A DNA stretch of 64,000 nucleotides from the NCBI GenBank assembly GCA_024704765.1, contig JAKMXF010000144.1, positions 124,001-188,000 of the forward strand. The letters run 5' to 3'. The position numbers and the translations under genes are program-made. The notes beneath the pieces were generated by a model. It did not search any database, was not told where the DNA came from, and was given only the letters and a program-made list of their open reading frames with translations. The DNA is from Oopsacas minuta (Eukaryota; Porifera; Hexactinellida; Lyssacinosida; Leucopsacidae). Shown here piece by piece: positions 25,488-35,950 of this stretch (within the stretch, counting starts at the first letter, position 1; the number at the start of each line of letters is the position of its first letter).

Positions 25488-28400
25488 TTAAAATATGGCA
25501 TCTTGTGAATATATAACTTTAGAGACACGTTTCTCTAAAGAATGTATAGCATTCTGTGACACTTTTGGACAATTTGATATGTCTATTTCTTTCAAACTGA
25601 GGAGACCTGATCGAATTGACTTGATGGCGTTGTCTGAAAGGTGTTTGCAGCCACTCAGCTTAAGTGTCCTCACATAGCGACACCCTTGTGATACATAGTC
25701 CATACTGTTGTCTGTTAATTGGATGCAATTTGATAGATCAAGCGACACCAGGAATCTAGAGGTGTGAAAATGTCATTAATCATTGATGATATGTAAAGTT
25801 AGTCAAATAGTAAAAGATGTGAGTATACACATATCTACAAACCAAATATGTGCTACTTACCCACAGAAGAATGCCACATTCTTCACAGCTGTATTATTAA
25901 TCCCTCGGCAATATGACAAATCCAAATAACTCAAATGTTTCGCGTTAGAACAAAACTTCTCAATACCGAGATCTGTCAAATTCACACATTCTGAGAGTGA
26001 TACATATTTGAGGATACTGTACTCCCCCAGGGAAGCGATCCCTGAGTCTGTTATGTTACACCCCGAGAGGTTTATGCCACTGAGTTTTGAAAGAGAGCAT
26101 ACCAATTCTACACCCGCGTCGGTAAGGAACTCACAATAACAAAACGATACATATGATAAATTAACGAGGTGTTGATTCATTCTTAACAACGTGACGTCAC
26201 TAATACGCACTAAATTAGTTAGTGTCAGTTCCATAATGCGTGTCTTAGAGTCCCCTTCGACTACCTGACGGATACCAGCGTCACCTATCTTGATACAATC
26301 TGCTACATTTATGATCTAAAACAACCTTAATTACTATAGCAGATTATCGTAGTTATGTAAAATGAAGTAACTGGAACTATTAATGATTTGTGCCATTTCT
26401 CACCTGTAAATGTTTGAGGTGTTTCAGAGCTTTGAGGGAAAGGTCTCCCAGTCTGCCACAATTCGCCACATGGATGTGTGACAACTGGACACATGCTTGT
26501 GCCAGTGTTTTAAGTGCCACATCAGTCACATTTTGATTATCCTCCAATTTGAATACTTTCAATTCTCTGTTTTGAATTGCAAGAGCCTTAACACCTAAAT
26601 CAGTGATAGATCGACAACCAATCAGATTCACGTGTCGCAAATGGTGACAGGTGGCAGAGAGCCCAATTAATGCATCATCTGATAGAGAATGAATATTTGA
26701 TAGAATTATAGTTTGGAGTTGAGGTGTCGCTTTCCCGAGGTATACGAGATAATCAGGTGTTAATTGGACACAACCAGAGAGATCCACGTGGACTAGCTTG
26801 TGGCAGCCTTTTCCCTCTGCCATGTGTAGCATACCCTGTAGAATCATAAAATTAATAGCGACACAATAATGTGGCACAAAAGGTGTCAGTTGTCTCTTCG
26901 CCTTCCTCGTTGAGGGGTGTAGCCAAATACCTAGGAGGTAACCATGGAAACGGGACAACACGTTAGGGAGTTGGTGAATATATTCATGTATGGAATGCTA
27001 TGATTCATGATATGTTATGTCCCCTGTACAAGGGTGTTAAAATATGAATAATCAACCTGACTAGTATTCGTGGTAATATAGTATATACATAACTGAAACT
27101 GAAACTAACCTGAGTAGTGAATTCGAGACAGTGCGCAAGGGATAGGAACCTTAAATTGATACAGTGTCTCGACAGAGCTCTAAGAAGATTGTCCCCACAA
27201 TCCGTGTACGAGATATTCAGGTACAATAGACTGGGACAGTTCTGACAGAGAGACGCTAGTGCCTCGTCGTTTATTGAAGGAATCTCTGATAGATTGAGGT
27301 CTTGTAGATTACGACATGAGGACACATTCTTGAGACCCACTTTAGTTATGGAATAGCAGCCTCTGATACTTAAGTGGCCGAGGAATGGACGACACTTTGA
27401 AAGGACACTTGACAGAGCTTTGTCTGTCACTTGTGATCTGAATTGTGATAAATTTATGTGTCTCCATAGAGAAGATTCCTGGGTGAGAAGCTTCCAAGCT
27501 CGAGACACACGAGCACACCTTTAAAACAAACAAATAAACAAACAAACAAGCAAACAAACACTCACCTAGCAAGACTCTTGAAATCAAGGTGTGAAAATAT
27601 CTTTGCTACCAGCTGTTTACCATCTACCATGTGTCCCTCTAGTCTTGTATCGAACACAACCACATTAACCACTAACTTCCCAATTTCATCCACAACATTA
27701 TCAGCTGTTTCATCATCAGCTGGGTAGTCTGGGTCACTCGTCGTTTGTGTCATTAGCCTCTTCATCCATAGACTCTGTTTCCTGGATTGTCTGGCATCCA
27801 CCCGCCATGCCCTGATAACAGCTGATAGCAGTCTATTCTGATCTATAGAGTAGAGTATTACTGCTCCTTTAGCATGCTGTCTCGTCACGTAGCGAGACCA
27901 CTCCAACCACTTTGAAAACACCTATAACAATATATCATGATAATACTGCCACTTTTAATATAGTTTCATATTGGTATGACATATTGGAACTAACCCTAGC
28001 ACATAGTTTCTTATTGAATACACTACGCGCCATATGGAACCTAATCTGCTCAACTCGTCTCTTCTCAATCTGTCTAACTCTCCACTGTCTGAACCCTAGC
28101 ATACTATCGGTCAATAGCTTAGTCTTGTAGTGAGTATAAGCTGTCATATACATATCAGCTGATGGCTCTAAAGCCTGCTCTTCCTTCTCTATTAACCGGA
28201 TCAAGCCTAGGGTGTTAAAATATGATTAATTAACCCGCGGAAATGTTTTGAATTTTTATGAAATTCAAATTTTACACAAATCACCTCCTTCAGTTCGGAC
28301 AGGAGGAGGTGAAGACACATTTGTAGACTCATAATATCAAGTAAAAATGGCTCAAAGTGTCTAAAAATAGAAGTTGTACCTTTCGGGAATATTCTCTTCT

Positions 28401-28626
28401 GAAGAGTTGCATCTTCTGGTACAAACATATTCCAAGAATAAGCTCCTTTTCTGGTCTTTAGTTCAGATAATCTGTCCCCCAAATAATCCCAAGGTTCTGG
28501 TGGTAGGTTAGCAACCAGTCCGGTTACTAAGCATTCGAAAATATCACAAAATTTTGTGTCGCTGACATATTTGAGTAATGACTGTTCCGCTTCGAAGAGA
28601 TAATTCGATCCATTTATATCTGACAT
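25488..28626 (-). CDS. FBXL13: F-box leucine-rich repeat protein 13 (dynein regulatory complex subunit 6)
   Basis: Seven exons (28278-28626, 27995-28206, 27566-27921, 27110-27518, 26404-26835, 25861-26315, 25488-25755) give 826 residues (human 735). A helical N-terminal region (about 1-280) precedes an F-box at about 284-330 (KIFSHLDFKSLARCARVSRAWKLL, outline). Then about sixteen Cys-type LRRs follow, such as LSIRGCYSITKVGLK, LDLSNCIQLTDNSM and INLSGCNITDSGIASL. By family knowledge DRC6 sits in the nexin-dynein regulatory complex of motile cilia; the F-box may also link to SCF ligase. The first donor (GTGTAA at 28277) is chosen because the nearer GTGATT site breaks frame. Intron 3 (47 bp) is nearly pure (GTTT)n. 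Confidence 0.9.
26888..27055 (+). repeat. Dispersed repeat family R1, copy C
   Basis: Lies in an FBXL13 intron and matches 8279-8452 in the same order: GGTGTAGCCAAATACC, GAGGTAACCATGGAAACG, GTGAATATATTCATG, TGCTATGATTCATG, CAAGGGTGTTAAAATATG. Confidence 0.8.
27524..27560. repeat. (AAAC)n tract forming an intron
   Basis: On the gene strand this reads (GTTT)n and makes up nearly all of FBXL13 intron 3 (27519-27565), including the neighbourhood of both splice sites. Confidence 0.9.
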
Positions 28627-28811
28627 TCTAACTGGTTAAGATATGTAATAATTTTCACACCTTTTAAATAAGATAATAATCTGATAGATCGACACATTTG
28701 ACACCTTTTCACAGATATGTATCATGGGTAACCAGATACTTAGATAAATGGTACAAATAATTGGTTTAAATGAATCCCATATTTTAGTAGGCGAGGGGCA
28801 AGACCTTATAG

Positions 28812-28900
28812 CAGCGGTTCCTAGCAGGGAGTCCATGGAATCCTTGGTGGTCCTCTGACGACAGCAGGGGTCAACAGGTGAATAAGGTTAGGAACCGCTG
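28812..28900. mobile_element. hAT-like MITE relic
   Basis: Ends CAGCGGTTCCTAGCAGG and GGTTAGGAACCGCTG form a terminal inverted repeat; similar termini occur at 16965-17081. A solo AAGGTTGGGAAGCGCT end near 29695-29710 looks like another remnant. Confidence 0.65.
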
Positions 28901-28929
28901 CCTCTGACCAGTTCCCCAATCAACTTGTA

Positions 28930-29030
28930 CTGTTGCGTGTCAGAATTGCTACCTGTAATCCGATTACACCTCATGATTTATGAATATCCATGGTACCAGT
29001 AATACAGGTAGCAATTCTGACACGCAACAG
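28930..29030. mobile_element. 101-bp MITE with perfect 28-bp terminal inverted repeats
   Basis: The left arm begins CTGTTGCGTGTCAGAATTGC and continues to 28957; the right arm (29003-29030) is its exact inverse. The core is about 45 bp. The perfect arms suggest recent activity or strong selection for hairpin structure. Target duplication is unclear. Confidence 0.85.
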
Positions 29031-29072
29031 GACAACAAATACGCGCCAAGGAATGTGACAAATCTAAAATAA

Positions 29073-31833
29073 TTAATCAGAACATAACTCATAAATTTGT
29101 ATGTAAGCTTCCGACAAAGAAATCATTTCCGGTAACAAATCCGTGACATGTAAATCCTGCATTTCAAACCAATGTTTAGCACCTTTATGCTGCAAATGTA
29201 TTCTATAACTACCGCCATTCGGCATTCCATCGTGTACCACGTTAGCAACCAAGTTATATATGCCTAAAAAGTCGCTATTTTTAGGCACAAACTCTGATAA
29301 GTCCAGCTGTTTGATCGGAAAATTCACAATTGTTGGATTTTTTTCTGTGTAAAAAATATTTTTGGTAAACCTTTTGATGTATAATATGAGATATTTCGGG
29401 AGTTTTGTTATCTCAAAACGACGGAAGATTGTTTCCTTATTAGTTCTGTATTCCTTTTGGGTCTTGGTATCAAATTTGGAGAACAGCTCACTCAGTGACA
29501 CCTAAACAGATAATATTACATTCAGTATACCCCAGGACAATGTCTTACACCCTGAGATCGTCACTGCAGTCAGGGTCGATATTATGAAAATATCTTGGAT
29601 CCCAAATGGTACACAGACCCTTAGTGGTCCATGAAAGGGGCTGACAGTAACTAAAAATGTAATACAGTTTATGGGAGGGGGTCTAGGTGTGATAAAGGTT
29701 GGGAAGCGCTATCATATCATGAACCAAGCAACAGGTCCCATTAATGTTCCCATATGATTTGTAGTCCCATTCTTATGAACAATATTTGGGTATCCTGATG
29801 GTTTACAATGAGCAACAATGATTATATTTCCAGTTCTATATCTGACGTGATAAACTGTAACACGAATAACAACCTGTGGGATACTATTCCTGTCCATCTC
29901 ATCTCCAAACAGAGGAGGAGGCGGTACATCTAGGGTGAGATACAGGAAGGGACATTCCTCACACACCTCTTCTGCCTCTAGTAATAGGAGTGTTTGGGCT
30001 ATTGGATCTATCTCCGTATCATCTGTTGAATTAGGGAGCCGCTTAGAATACATCTAGTTATAGCAACAAAATAATTAACTCATATTCGAAAATCAGAATG
30101 AATCGCCCGCCAAAATCAGGACAATAACAAGTATGTTATACTTCCCTAACAACCTTAAGATGTCCTTGGAATGTCCGTGTGATTACAGTCTGTGTTTTCT
30201 TTGATCCACCTAACGCTATGTGGAGAGAGTTTAACAACCAAGCTAGGAATTCTATCGCGTCTCCTTGTCGCGTAATCTGGAACCTCTTCCTAGAGACATG
30301 TACGACAGCTTGTAACATTTCGTGAGGGGAGACATGAGCCTTGAAGTTGCGCTTGTTCCAAAGTTTACGAATTAACCCGCCAAATTGTGTGACTAGCAGA
30401 AACAGCTGATCGCCAGGGGGACGCTTTATACCGCCATAGTTGCATTCCTAGAGAATTGATTGGTTAAACATACAGCTGATAAGGAATTACAGATTAAGAC
30501 AAGTGTGAAGTTAAGGCGCCAATTATGAGGTCAATAAATCAGGCGCCAAAAGGAGGTTATGAAACTAAAAATTTCTGAATTCTGATATAGAATATTTGGT
30601 GCGTTTGGATCTGCCACTTAATGTGACAATTCCAGAGATTGAGTTTTGGTGGCAACCTACAGAACCAAATAGTCTTAACTCTGACACGTAGAGGTGTTAA
30701 GAAGTGTCATACCTGTAGGAAGTAATCACGTATAGCAGTCACATGAGATAAACTTTGTAACACGACATTCATGTAATCATTTGATTTAATATTATTAAGA
30801 CCAACTACTCCAGGTAGGTACAAGACCCCTGTCAGACTACGAGACCAATCCTCCCCTGTGTCAAGTGTAGCAATGTCCTCAGGTGTGAATTTAGGGTCCA
30901 GCTGATGTTTAATGTCGGCAAGAGAGGTGTCGTGTATCTCATAATTGTCAGGTAGACAGAAGAACCGGTGCGTGTTGAGATTTAGGAACACGTGGTGGCC
31001 AACATGTACCGAGTGGGTATAGGCGTGAGAACGGGGGCCTCGACCCTACAACACACAATGATACTATAAATAGAATTGTGGCAGACAGCATTTAATACTA
31101 TAAGTCAACGCCCGTTACATCGAAACTCAAGGAACCGCTAATATTAATTCGATATACCCGATGGAATAAGTGTTACTTTGTGTAATTTCGCCCTTCGATA
31201 TCAGCTGGTATTTCTATATCTGTGTTAGATATAACAGGAGATGACAGGAGAGTATTTTGATATATGAAAATGAGGACACATTAGAATCCACTGAATAGAT
31301 ATAACGCTTAATCTGGTTACTTGACCAGAAACACAACAATACAAATAGTGATACATTACTCGGGTTAATCAGGTAACACCTGTAATCCGGTAAATCAGGT
31401 CAAATTGTCCTCTTCATGATGAGACCCTATTATCTCTCCAATCGGATATCTCTAGCGCCAAAATATACTAAAATTAGAATGTGCTATATTTAGAATTGTA
31501 TCTTACTTGGAAATACTTGCCGCATACCAAACACGCATACACGTTGTTATTGGTGAGAGAAATTGAACATAACTTTTCAAAATCAAAATCTAAAACAGCT
31601 CTGTCTATTGTGTCGAGGTAAGGACACCTTATCATGCCACTTGAGGTGTTTGTTTCCAGGTTGTCATTAGTTTCAGTCCCGGAATGGAGGCGAGCTCGTT
31701 TGGAGCTTGGCTCATCGCTTTCAGAGGGTTCAGCGGCATTATTAGAGCCACTTTTCGTGGTGTTAGTGGCAATTGTGTCCTCATTAATGGCAGTAGTGGG
31801 AGACCCAGCTCCTGGAGTGTCACGTATAGACAT
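29073..31833 (-). CDS. USP39: U4/U6.U5 tri-snRNP protein USP39/Sad1 (inactive ubiquitin protease)
   Basis: Five exons (31507-31833, 30713-31045, 30151-30447, 29874-30053, 29073-29501) give 521 residues (human 565). A ZnF-UBP domain (about 65-165) has CPYLDTIDR, ACLVCGKYFQGRG and SHAYTHSVHVGHHVFLNL. A USP domain follows from about 185. The usual catalytic Cys box reads GLNNIKSNDYMNVVLQ, with Asp where active USPs have Cys, exactly as in human USP39. The C-terminal box has SYRIHLQHKGAKHWFEMQD and SEAYIQIYE. The protein stabilises the tri-snRNP and is needed for pre-mRNA splicing in the nucleus; protease activity is not expected. Confidence 0.95.
31301..31400. mobile_element. Pogo/Tigger-like MITE fragment in a USP39 intron
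   Basis: GCTTAATCTGGTTACTTGACCAG and CTCGGGTTAATCAGGT-type blocks resemble the MITE family at 24873 and 52320. Boundaries are approximate. Confidence 0.4.
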
Positions 31834-31961
31834 AAAATGCTGTAATTTTATTGGTTACAAATGAGTAATTGAAAATGTAAATTGGAACTAATTAAGGATC
31901 CACTACGACACAATTCTCCCCAATTTCCATTCTGTGTATTTCATTTTGTATAATTGAATTA

Positions 31962-33230
31962 TTAATAATAATAAATAAATATTATAAACAAGAAAATATT
32001 CGTAAACCCATCAATATTATGACACACAACTACTAAATTTAGATCTTTTGTTAGAGCTAGTCCTTGTGGGGAGATTTCCGGTCTATATTGTCCTCTTTCT
32101 ATTTCTATAGTGTGAATGAGGATTCCTTCTTTATTGAATATCTTTACATTACCTGGTGAGTAATCAGTGATAATTATATTCTTTGCTGCGTCTAGACAGA
32201 AGAAACCAGAATTGAAAACATGCCCCGTTATACGCATAGACACCAGAGAACGGAGTCTCTCTCCCGCGTGAGATAGCACCAGTACACGGGGATTGTCCTG
32301 ACAGAGCACGTAGACCTCATCAGCTGTTAGTTTTATGTCATGAGGGTTCTGAATTGGCTTTTTAGTGAGGTTACGTATGGGTTGTAGAGAGCTGTTGAGG
32401 ATCTGGATTCTGTGGTTATGATAATCTGTAACGTATACGTCTCCGTTAGTAGAGACAGCGAGGTTATGAGGATAGTTAAACTCTCCTATCTGAGTTCCTC
32501 TAGTCCCTAGCTTAGCGATTAGAGGAAAGCTAGTCTCCATTTTGAAGAGGAACACTGCATGTACTTTCATATCTGTGACGTACACATTATCCTCGTGTAT
32601 AGCTATGCCGAGGGGAGCTAGCAGGTCCTTATGGGTAAAGCTGTTTAGGTAGTCTCCTCTCTCTGTAAAGATGGAGATACGTTGGTGTGAGTCAAGTATG
32701 CTTAGTGCCCCCTCTGTAACAAAAATCCTGTTGGTATTATAGTCAATAGCTACAGCGTGAGGAATATCCAACTCTCCAGGAGCTCTCCCTTTCTTCCTAA
32801 CAGCTACTACCTCTCTCATAGCTTGGTAATTGGGTATGATTGGTACCTCCTCCTCTAGGACCTCTCCTAGTTCTGCAATCAGCTGCTCTAGGGGTTCGGA
32901 TTGGTTCCTGAATACAATATGGGTCTCAGGCTGGTGTGTATTAACCTCTGCTAATTTTAGCTCTATATCAGCTATCATTCTCTCCTGCAGCTCTCGGAGG
33001 TCATTCATTTGGAGGCGACGCTCCGTATCGGCCTTCATTCCGACCAGCTCCTCAAACTTTTTAATTCGGTCTGATCTCCTCGCTGCCTTTTCGACAGGTA
33101 GTTCGTGGTACCTGTTTAGGAGAGCTGCCCGTCTCTGGTTGAGGCGATAAACCATCCAATCGAATAGCTCATTGATTTGTCTCTCGATAGGGTCTACGGG
33201 GGCAATTACTGGGGCGTTATAACCTGCCAT
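31962..33230 (-). CDS. Coiled-coil NHL-repeat protein
   Basis: Intronless frame of 422 residues. Residues about 12-130 are a charged coiled coil (ERQINELFDWMVYRLNQRR onward). From about 150 come five to six NHL repeats, each with hydrophobic-PHxxAV and VYVTD strands: IPHAVAIDYNTNRIFVTE, LAPLGIAIHEDNVYVTD, NYPHNLAVSTNGDVYVTDYHNHRIQI (outline) and later copies. The form recalls TRIM2/3/71 proteins minus RING and B-box, so ubiquitin-ligase activity is not implied; the propeller probably binds protein or RNA. The last residues (FLFIIFIYYY) are hydrophobic and odd for an NHL end, perhaps a shifted stop. No orthologue is named. Confidence 0.8.
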   Translation of the reverse strand: MAGYNAPVIAPVDPIERQINELFDWMVYRLNQRRAALLNRYHELPVEKAARRSDRIKKFEELVGMKADTERRLQMNDLRELQERMIADIELKLAEVNTHQPETHIVFRNQSEPLEQLIAELGEVLEEEVPIIPNYQAMREVVAVRKKGRAPGELDIPHAVAIDYNTNRIFVTEGALSILDSHQRISIFTERGDYLNSFTHKDLLAPLGIAIHEDNVYVTDMKVHAVFLFKMETSFPLIAKLGTRGTQIGEFNYPHNLAVSTNGDVYVTDYHNHRIQILNSSLQPIRNLTKKPIQNPHDIKLTADEVYVLCQDNPRVLVLSHAGERLRSLVSMRITGHVFNSGFFCLDAAKNIIITDYSPGNVKIFNKEGILIHTIEIERGQYRPEISPQGLALTKDLNLVVVCHNIDGFTNIFLFIIFIYYY

Positions 33231-34279
33231 TTGTTGTTATTTGTTTCTAAATTATGAAAAGATAAACAGTTAGAGAATTGCTATAAACAAATATTCTTGT
33301 GTCTTATACTAGCAGAGCTGTCTTAACTAAATTGTGACATCTCTAGTGTCACTAATATTAATCTAATTATTGGATTATGAAACTAAACTGTAATTAGTTC
33401 CTTAAAAGGAATTTTCCAGAGAGAATGTGTATCGAGACTTATGTCAGAGCTAGGTGGTGGAATGTGGCGTCAGTTTGTGTCCCGCCTATTCTGATGCACA
33501 TGGTTACTCTCCACCCAGTCAGGAATGTTAGGAAAGGAAATACTTGAATTTGTAAGTAATCTAACACTTCTCATAGTTCTTACAGAGATAGCTCTGCTAG
33601 GATACCAGATAGCTCACAAGGAATGTGGCATATCTAATGAATGGCACAAGAATTCCTTTCTTAAACATGCAAGAGAATCGGTTTTCTTATAAATATTTTA
33701 ATCAGAAAATAACTTCAGCGCCACATGGCATTACAACCATCTAACAGACACTTAATCTCGTTATCCTATTGGCTAACAGATTAAGCTCAGCCGACCGTGA
33801 TAATTAAAGTGGCAGAGTATTAGATACGACACTTTTATGACACATTAGGTAAAGGACAAATAACTACAGATAACTCCGGTGATATCTAAGCTCAAGGGCC
33901 ACTTCAAAAGATAATTGTGAGGGCCAAAGGCCCGAAAAAGCATTCTGTAGGAACTAGCAGCAACAGCCGCCCAGAGGGCGGCGTTGCGGCTAGCCATCAA
34001 TAAATGTAGATATTTTGACGCTTTCGCGTTTGTAAACAATAAGCTATAACTCTATCAGCTGATGCTATAGCTTATTGTTTATCCAAGTACTATTTTGTAT
34101 GAGCTTACATGTAATTCCTAGAAATAAGCTTCATACGACAAACCAACTCCCTGCTGACTGGGATTGTACTCTAGATAGCAGTTAATTTTACGGAGACTTG
34201 GCAGCACTGCCCGACACTGGGTTAGCGGGTATTTGGATATTAGTTAATCATATTTTCACACCTTTTTGACAATAGCAAA
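33231..34279. other. Divergent intergenic region with palindromes, no gene seen
   Basis: Separates the NHL gene (-) from the LisH-WD40 gene (+). GC-rich short palindromes (GGGCCAAAGGCCC; GCCGCCCAGAGGGCGGC) at about 33920-33990 and a 15-bp inverted repeat at 34034-34080 stand out. The piece AAGGACAAATAACTACAG at 33847 is shared with 5949 in EPS15 intron 1. A T-box-like TTTTCACACC word sits just before the start at 34280. Confidence 0.6.
34034..34080. repeat. Perfect 15-bp inverted repeat (hairpin)
   Basis: AAACAATAAGCTATA and its exact inverse TATAGCTTATTGTTT flank a 17-base loop. It could be a MITE end pair or a cruciform; nothing shows transcription. Confidence 0.85.
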
Positions 34280-35658
34280 ATGAATGAAATGGAGAAGATC
34301 AGAATAGTTGCTCAATTCCTCTACGAGCACAATTATGAAACCACTTTAAAATCATTGTTGAATGAAAGTGGCACTGAATTTGTGGCAGAAAGTATGGTCC
34401 ACAAAACGGGAGAATTGGAACTAATTTTGGACGAGCATTACCTCCAAAAAAATAAAACAAAATCACCTTTGACCTTATTTGATAGATTCCCAAAAGGTGA
34501 CAAGTTACGACACATTCTGCCATCTCGTGTTTTGTGGCGGATTGAAGATATGACGTGTGGTAAGAATGTAATTGTATCGCGTTTAAGACAAGATGGCACA
34601 CTTTTTGTGGCAGCCTCAGATGCTCTCTTATATAAAGTGAATTTAGGCGTGGAATTAGATAAAGTGGCACCCGACATTTTAACCACAATTGATAAAGAAA
34701 TGCCACTAAATGAGCCACTTATTAAACCATTAACACCTATACCAACCACTTACAATATACACAAAGGCGCCATTTTGAGTATAGATATACATCCATGCCA
34801 TCCAGACATAATTGTGTCGAGTTCAATGGATAGAAGTGTCGCTATTTGTGACACATCGCTTTACCCAGAAGACACAAATCTGATAAAACAAATTTTCAGA
34901 GATCATGTCAAATATGTGGTAGGTGTTAAGTGGTCTCCAAGTGGCGCGTATTTCGCTAGTGTCGGATACGATTCGGAACTTAATGTGTACTTTGGTTCTA
35001 TATCTGCCACTTACGACACTAATTTCAAAAAAGTTTTCCACGAGACCCATAAAGGCGCCATAGAAGGTATAGCATTTGCCCGCCATAAAGATTTGTTGGC
35101 TACTTGCTGTCGCGATGATTTCCTTATCCACCTCTATCAGATGGCAGTGCCACCTGGTAAGTGACAACGACACATTAAGTGGCATAGTTAGACACAATAT
35201 AACTTATTTTCTATTCTACAGATGGCTCAGATGACACATTTTCAGGTGGCGTTAGTAAAGTGGCAGAAATAAACTTGAATTCGTTAGGTGACGATTTCAT
35301 ATCAATGACGCCAATGTATGTGTCTTTCAGTCCAGACGATAAACACATTTTAGTGTCCACAGACCGTGACAGACTAATTATATTATCTGTTGAAGGTGGT
35401 GAAGTGGTAGCGACACTTTATGGCGCATCTAGTGACGGGTTTTCTCAGCCAAAAAACAGCTGGCACGAATCTAGCGCCTATATTTATGGGACATCTCAGG
35501 ACAACACGGTTTGTGTCTGGGAAGTGGTTTCTCAGAAAATTGTGTCCAAACTCAATGGGCACAAGGGTAGAATTAGAGATTTACAAATTGTGTCCTATCA
35601 AGAGCGACAACTTATGATAACTGGTGCTTTTGATGCCACAGTTTGTATCTGGTGCTAA
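34280..35658 (+). CDS. LisH-domain WD40-repeat protein
   Basis: Two exons (34280-35156, 35222-35658) give 437 residues. A LisH-like dimerisation motif opens the protein (EKIRIVAQFLYEHNYETTLKSLLNESG in outline, about 4-32). After a linker, WD40 repeats run from about 90 to the end: IHKGAILSIDIHPCHPDIIVSSS (about 160), DHVKYVVGVKWSPSGAYFASVGYDS, THKGAIEGIAFARHKDLLATCCRDD, YIYGTSQDNTVCVWE and ATVCIWC at the C-terminus. About seven repeats would form one propeller. I cannot name the orthologue; LisH-WD40 proteins act in varied scaffolds (LIS1, TBL1, SMU1, WDR26). The exons are unusually rich in the GTGGCA/GCCACTT and GTGTCG words. Confidence 0.8.
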
Positions 35659-35950
35659 AAATAGAATTCTTTGTTACTATATTTAGAATAGTTGTGAATA
35701 TCCTTATTATCACTAGTTCAATTATAAGCCAATCATATTGTAAAGGGTGGCACAGTCTCAGGTGTCAAAAGGGTTTTACGTACTCGATACAATCGGATTT
35801 TGAGGGTGTTACGTGGCAGTTTATGATAAGCACCCAATGGCTACTTTTTAGAGTTTGAAACTCACTGAACTATGAATGTAAACACAATGTATTACCGACA
35901 CAATGGGCCACTTGAAATATTTAATATTAGACACTTTATTAGCCAATTAA

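Larger units (their letters stand above)
28627..29072. other. Intergenic gap carrying two inverted-repeat elements
   Basis: Between FBXL13 and USP39. It holds an hAT-like relic (28812-28900) and a 101-bp perfect-ended MITE (28930-29030). No gene. Confidence 0.75.

Noticed and set aside
28285-28626. FBXL13 first exon ending at the GTGATT donor
   Set aside because: Joining from there to 28206 gives an immediate stop; GTGTAA seven bases further keeps frame.
34299-35197. Antisense frames over the LisH-WD40 exon
   Set aside because: Shadows of a long coding exon with biased composition; no protein similarity.
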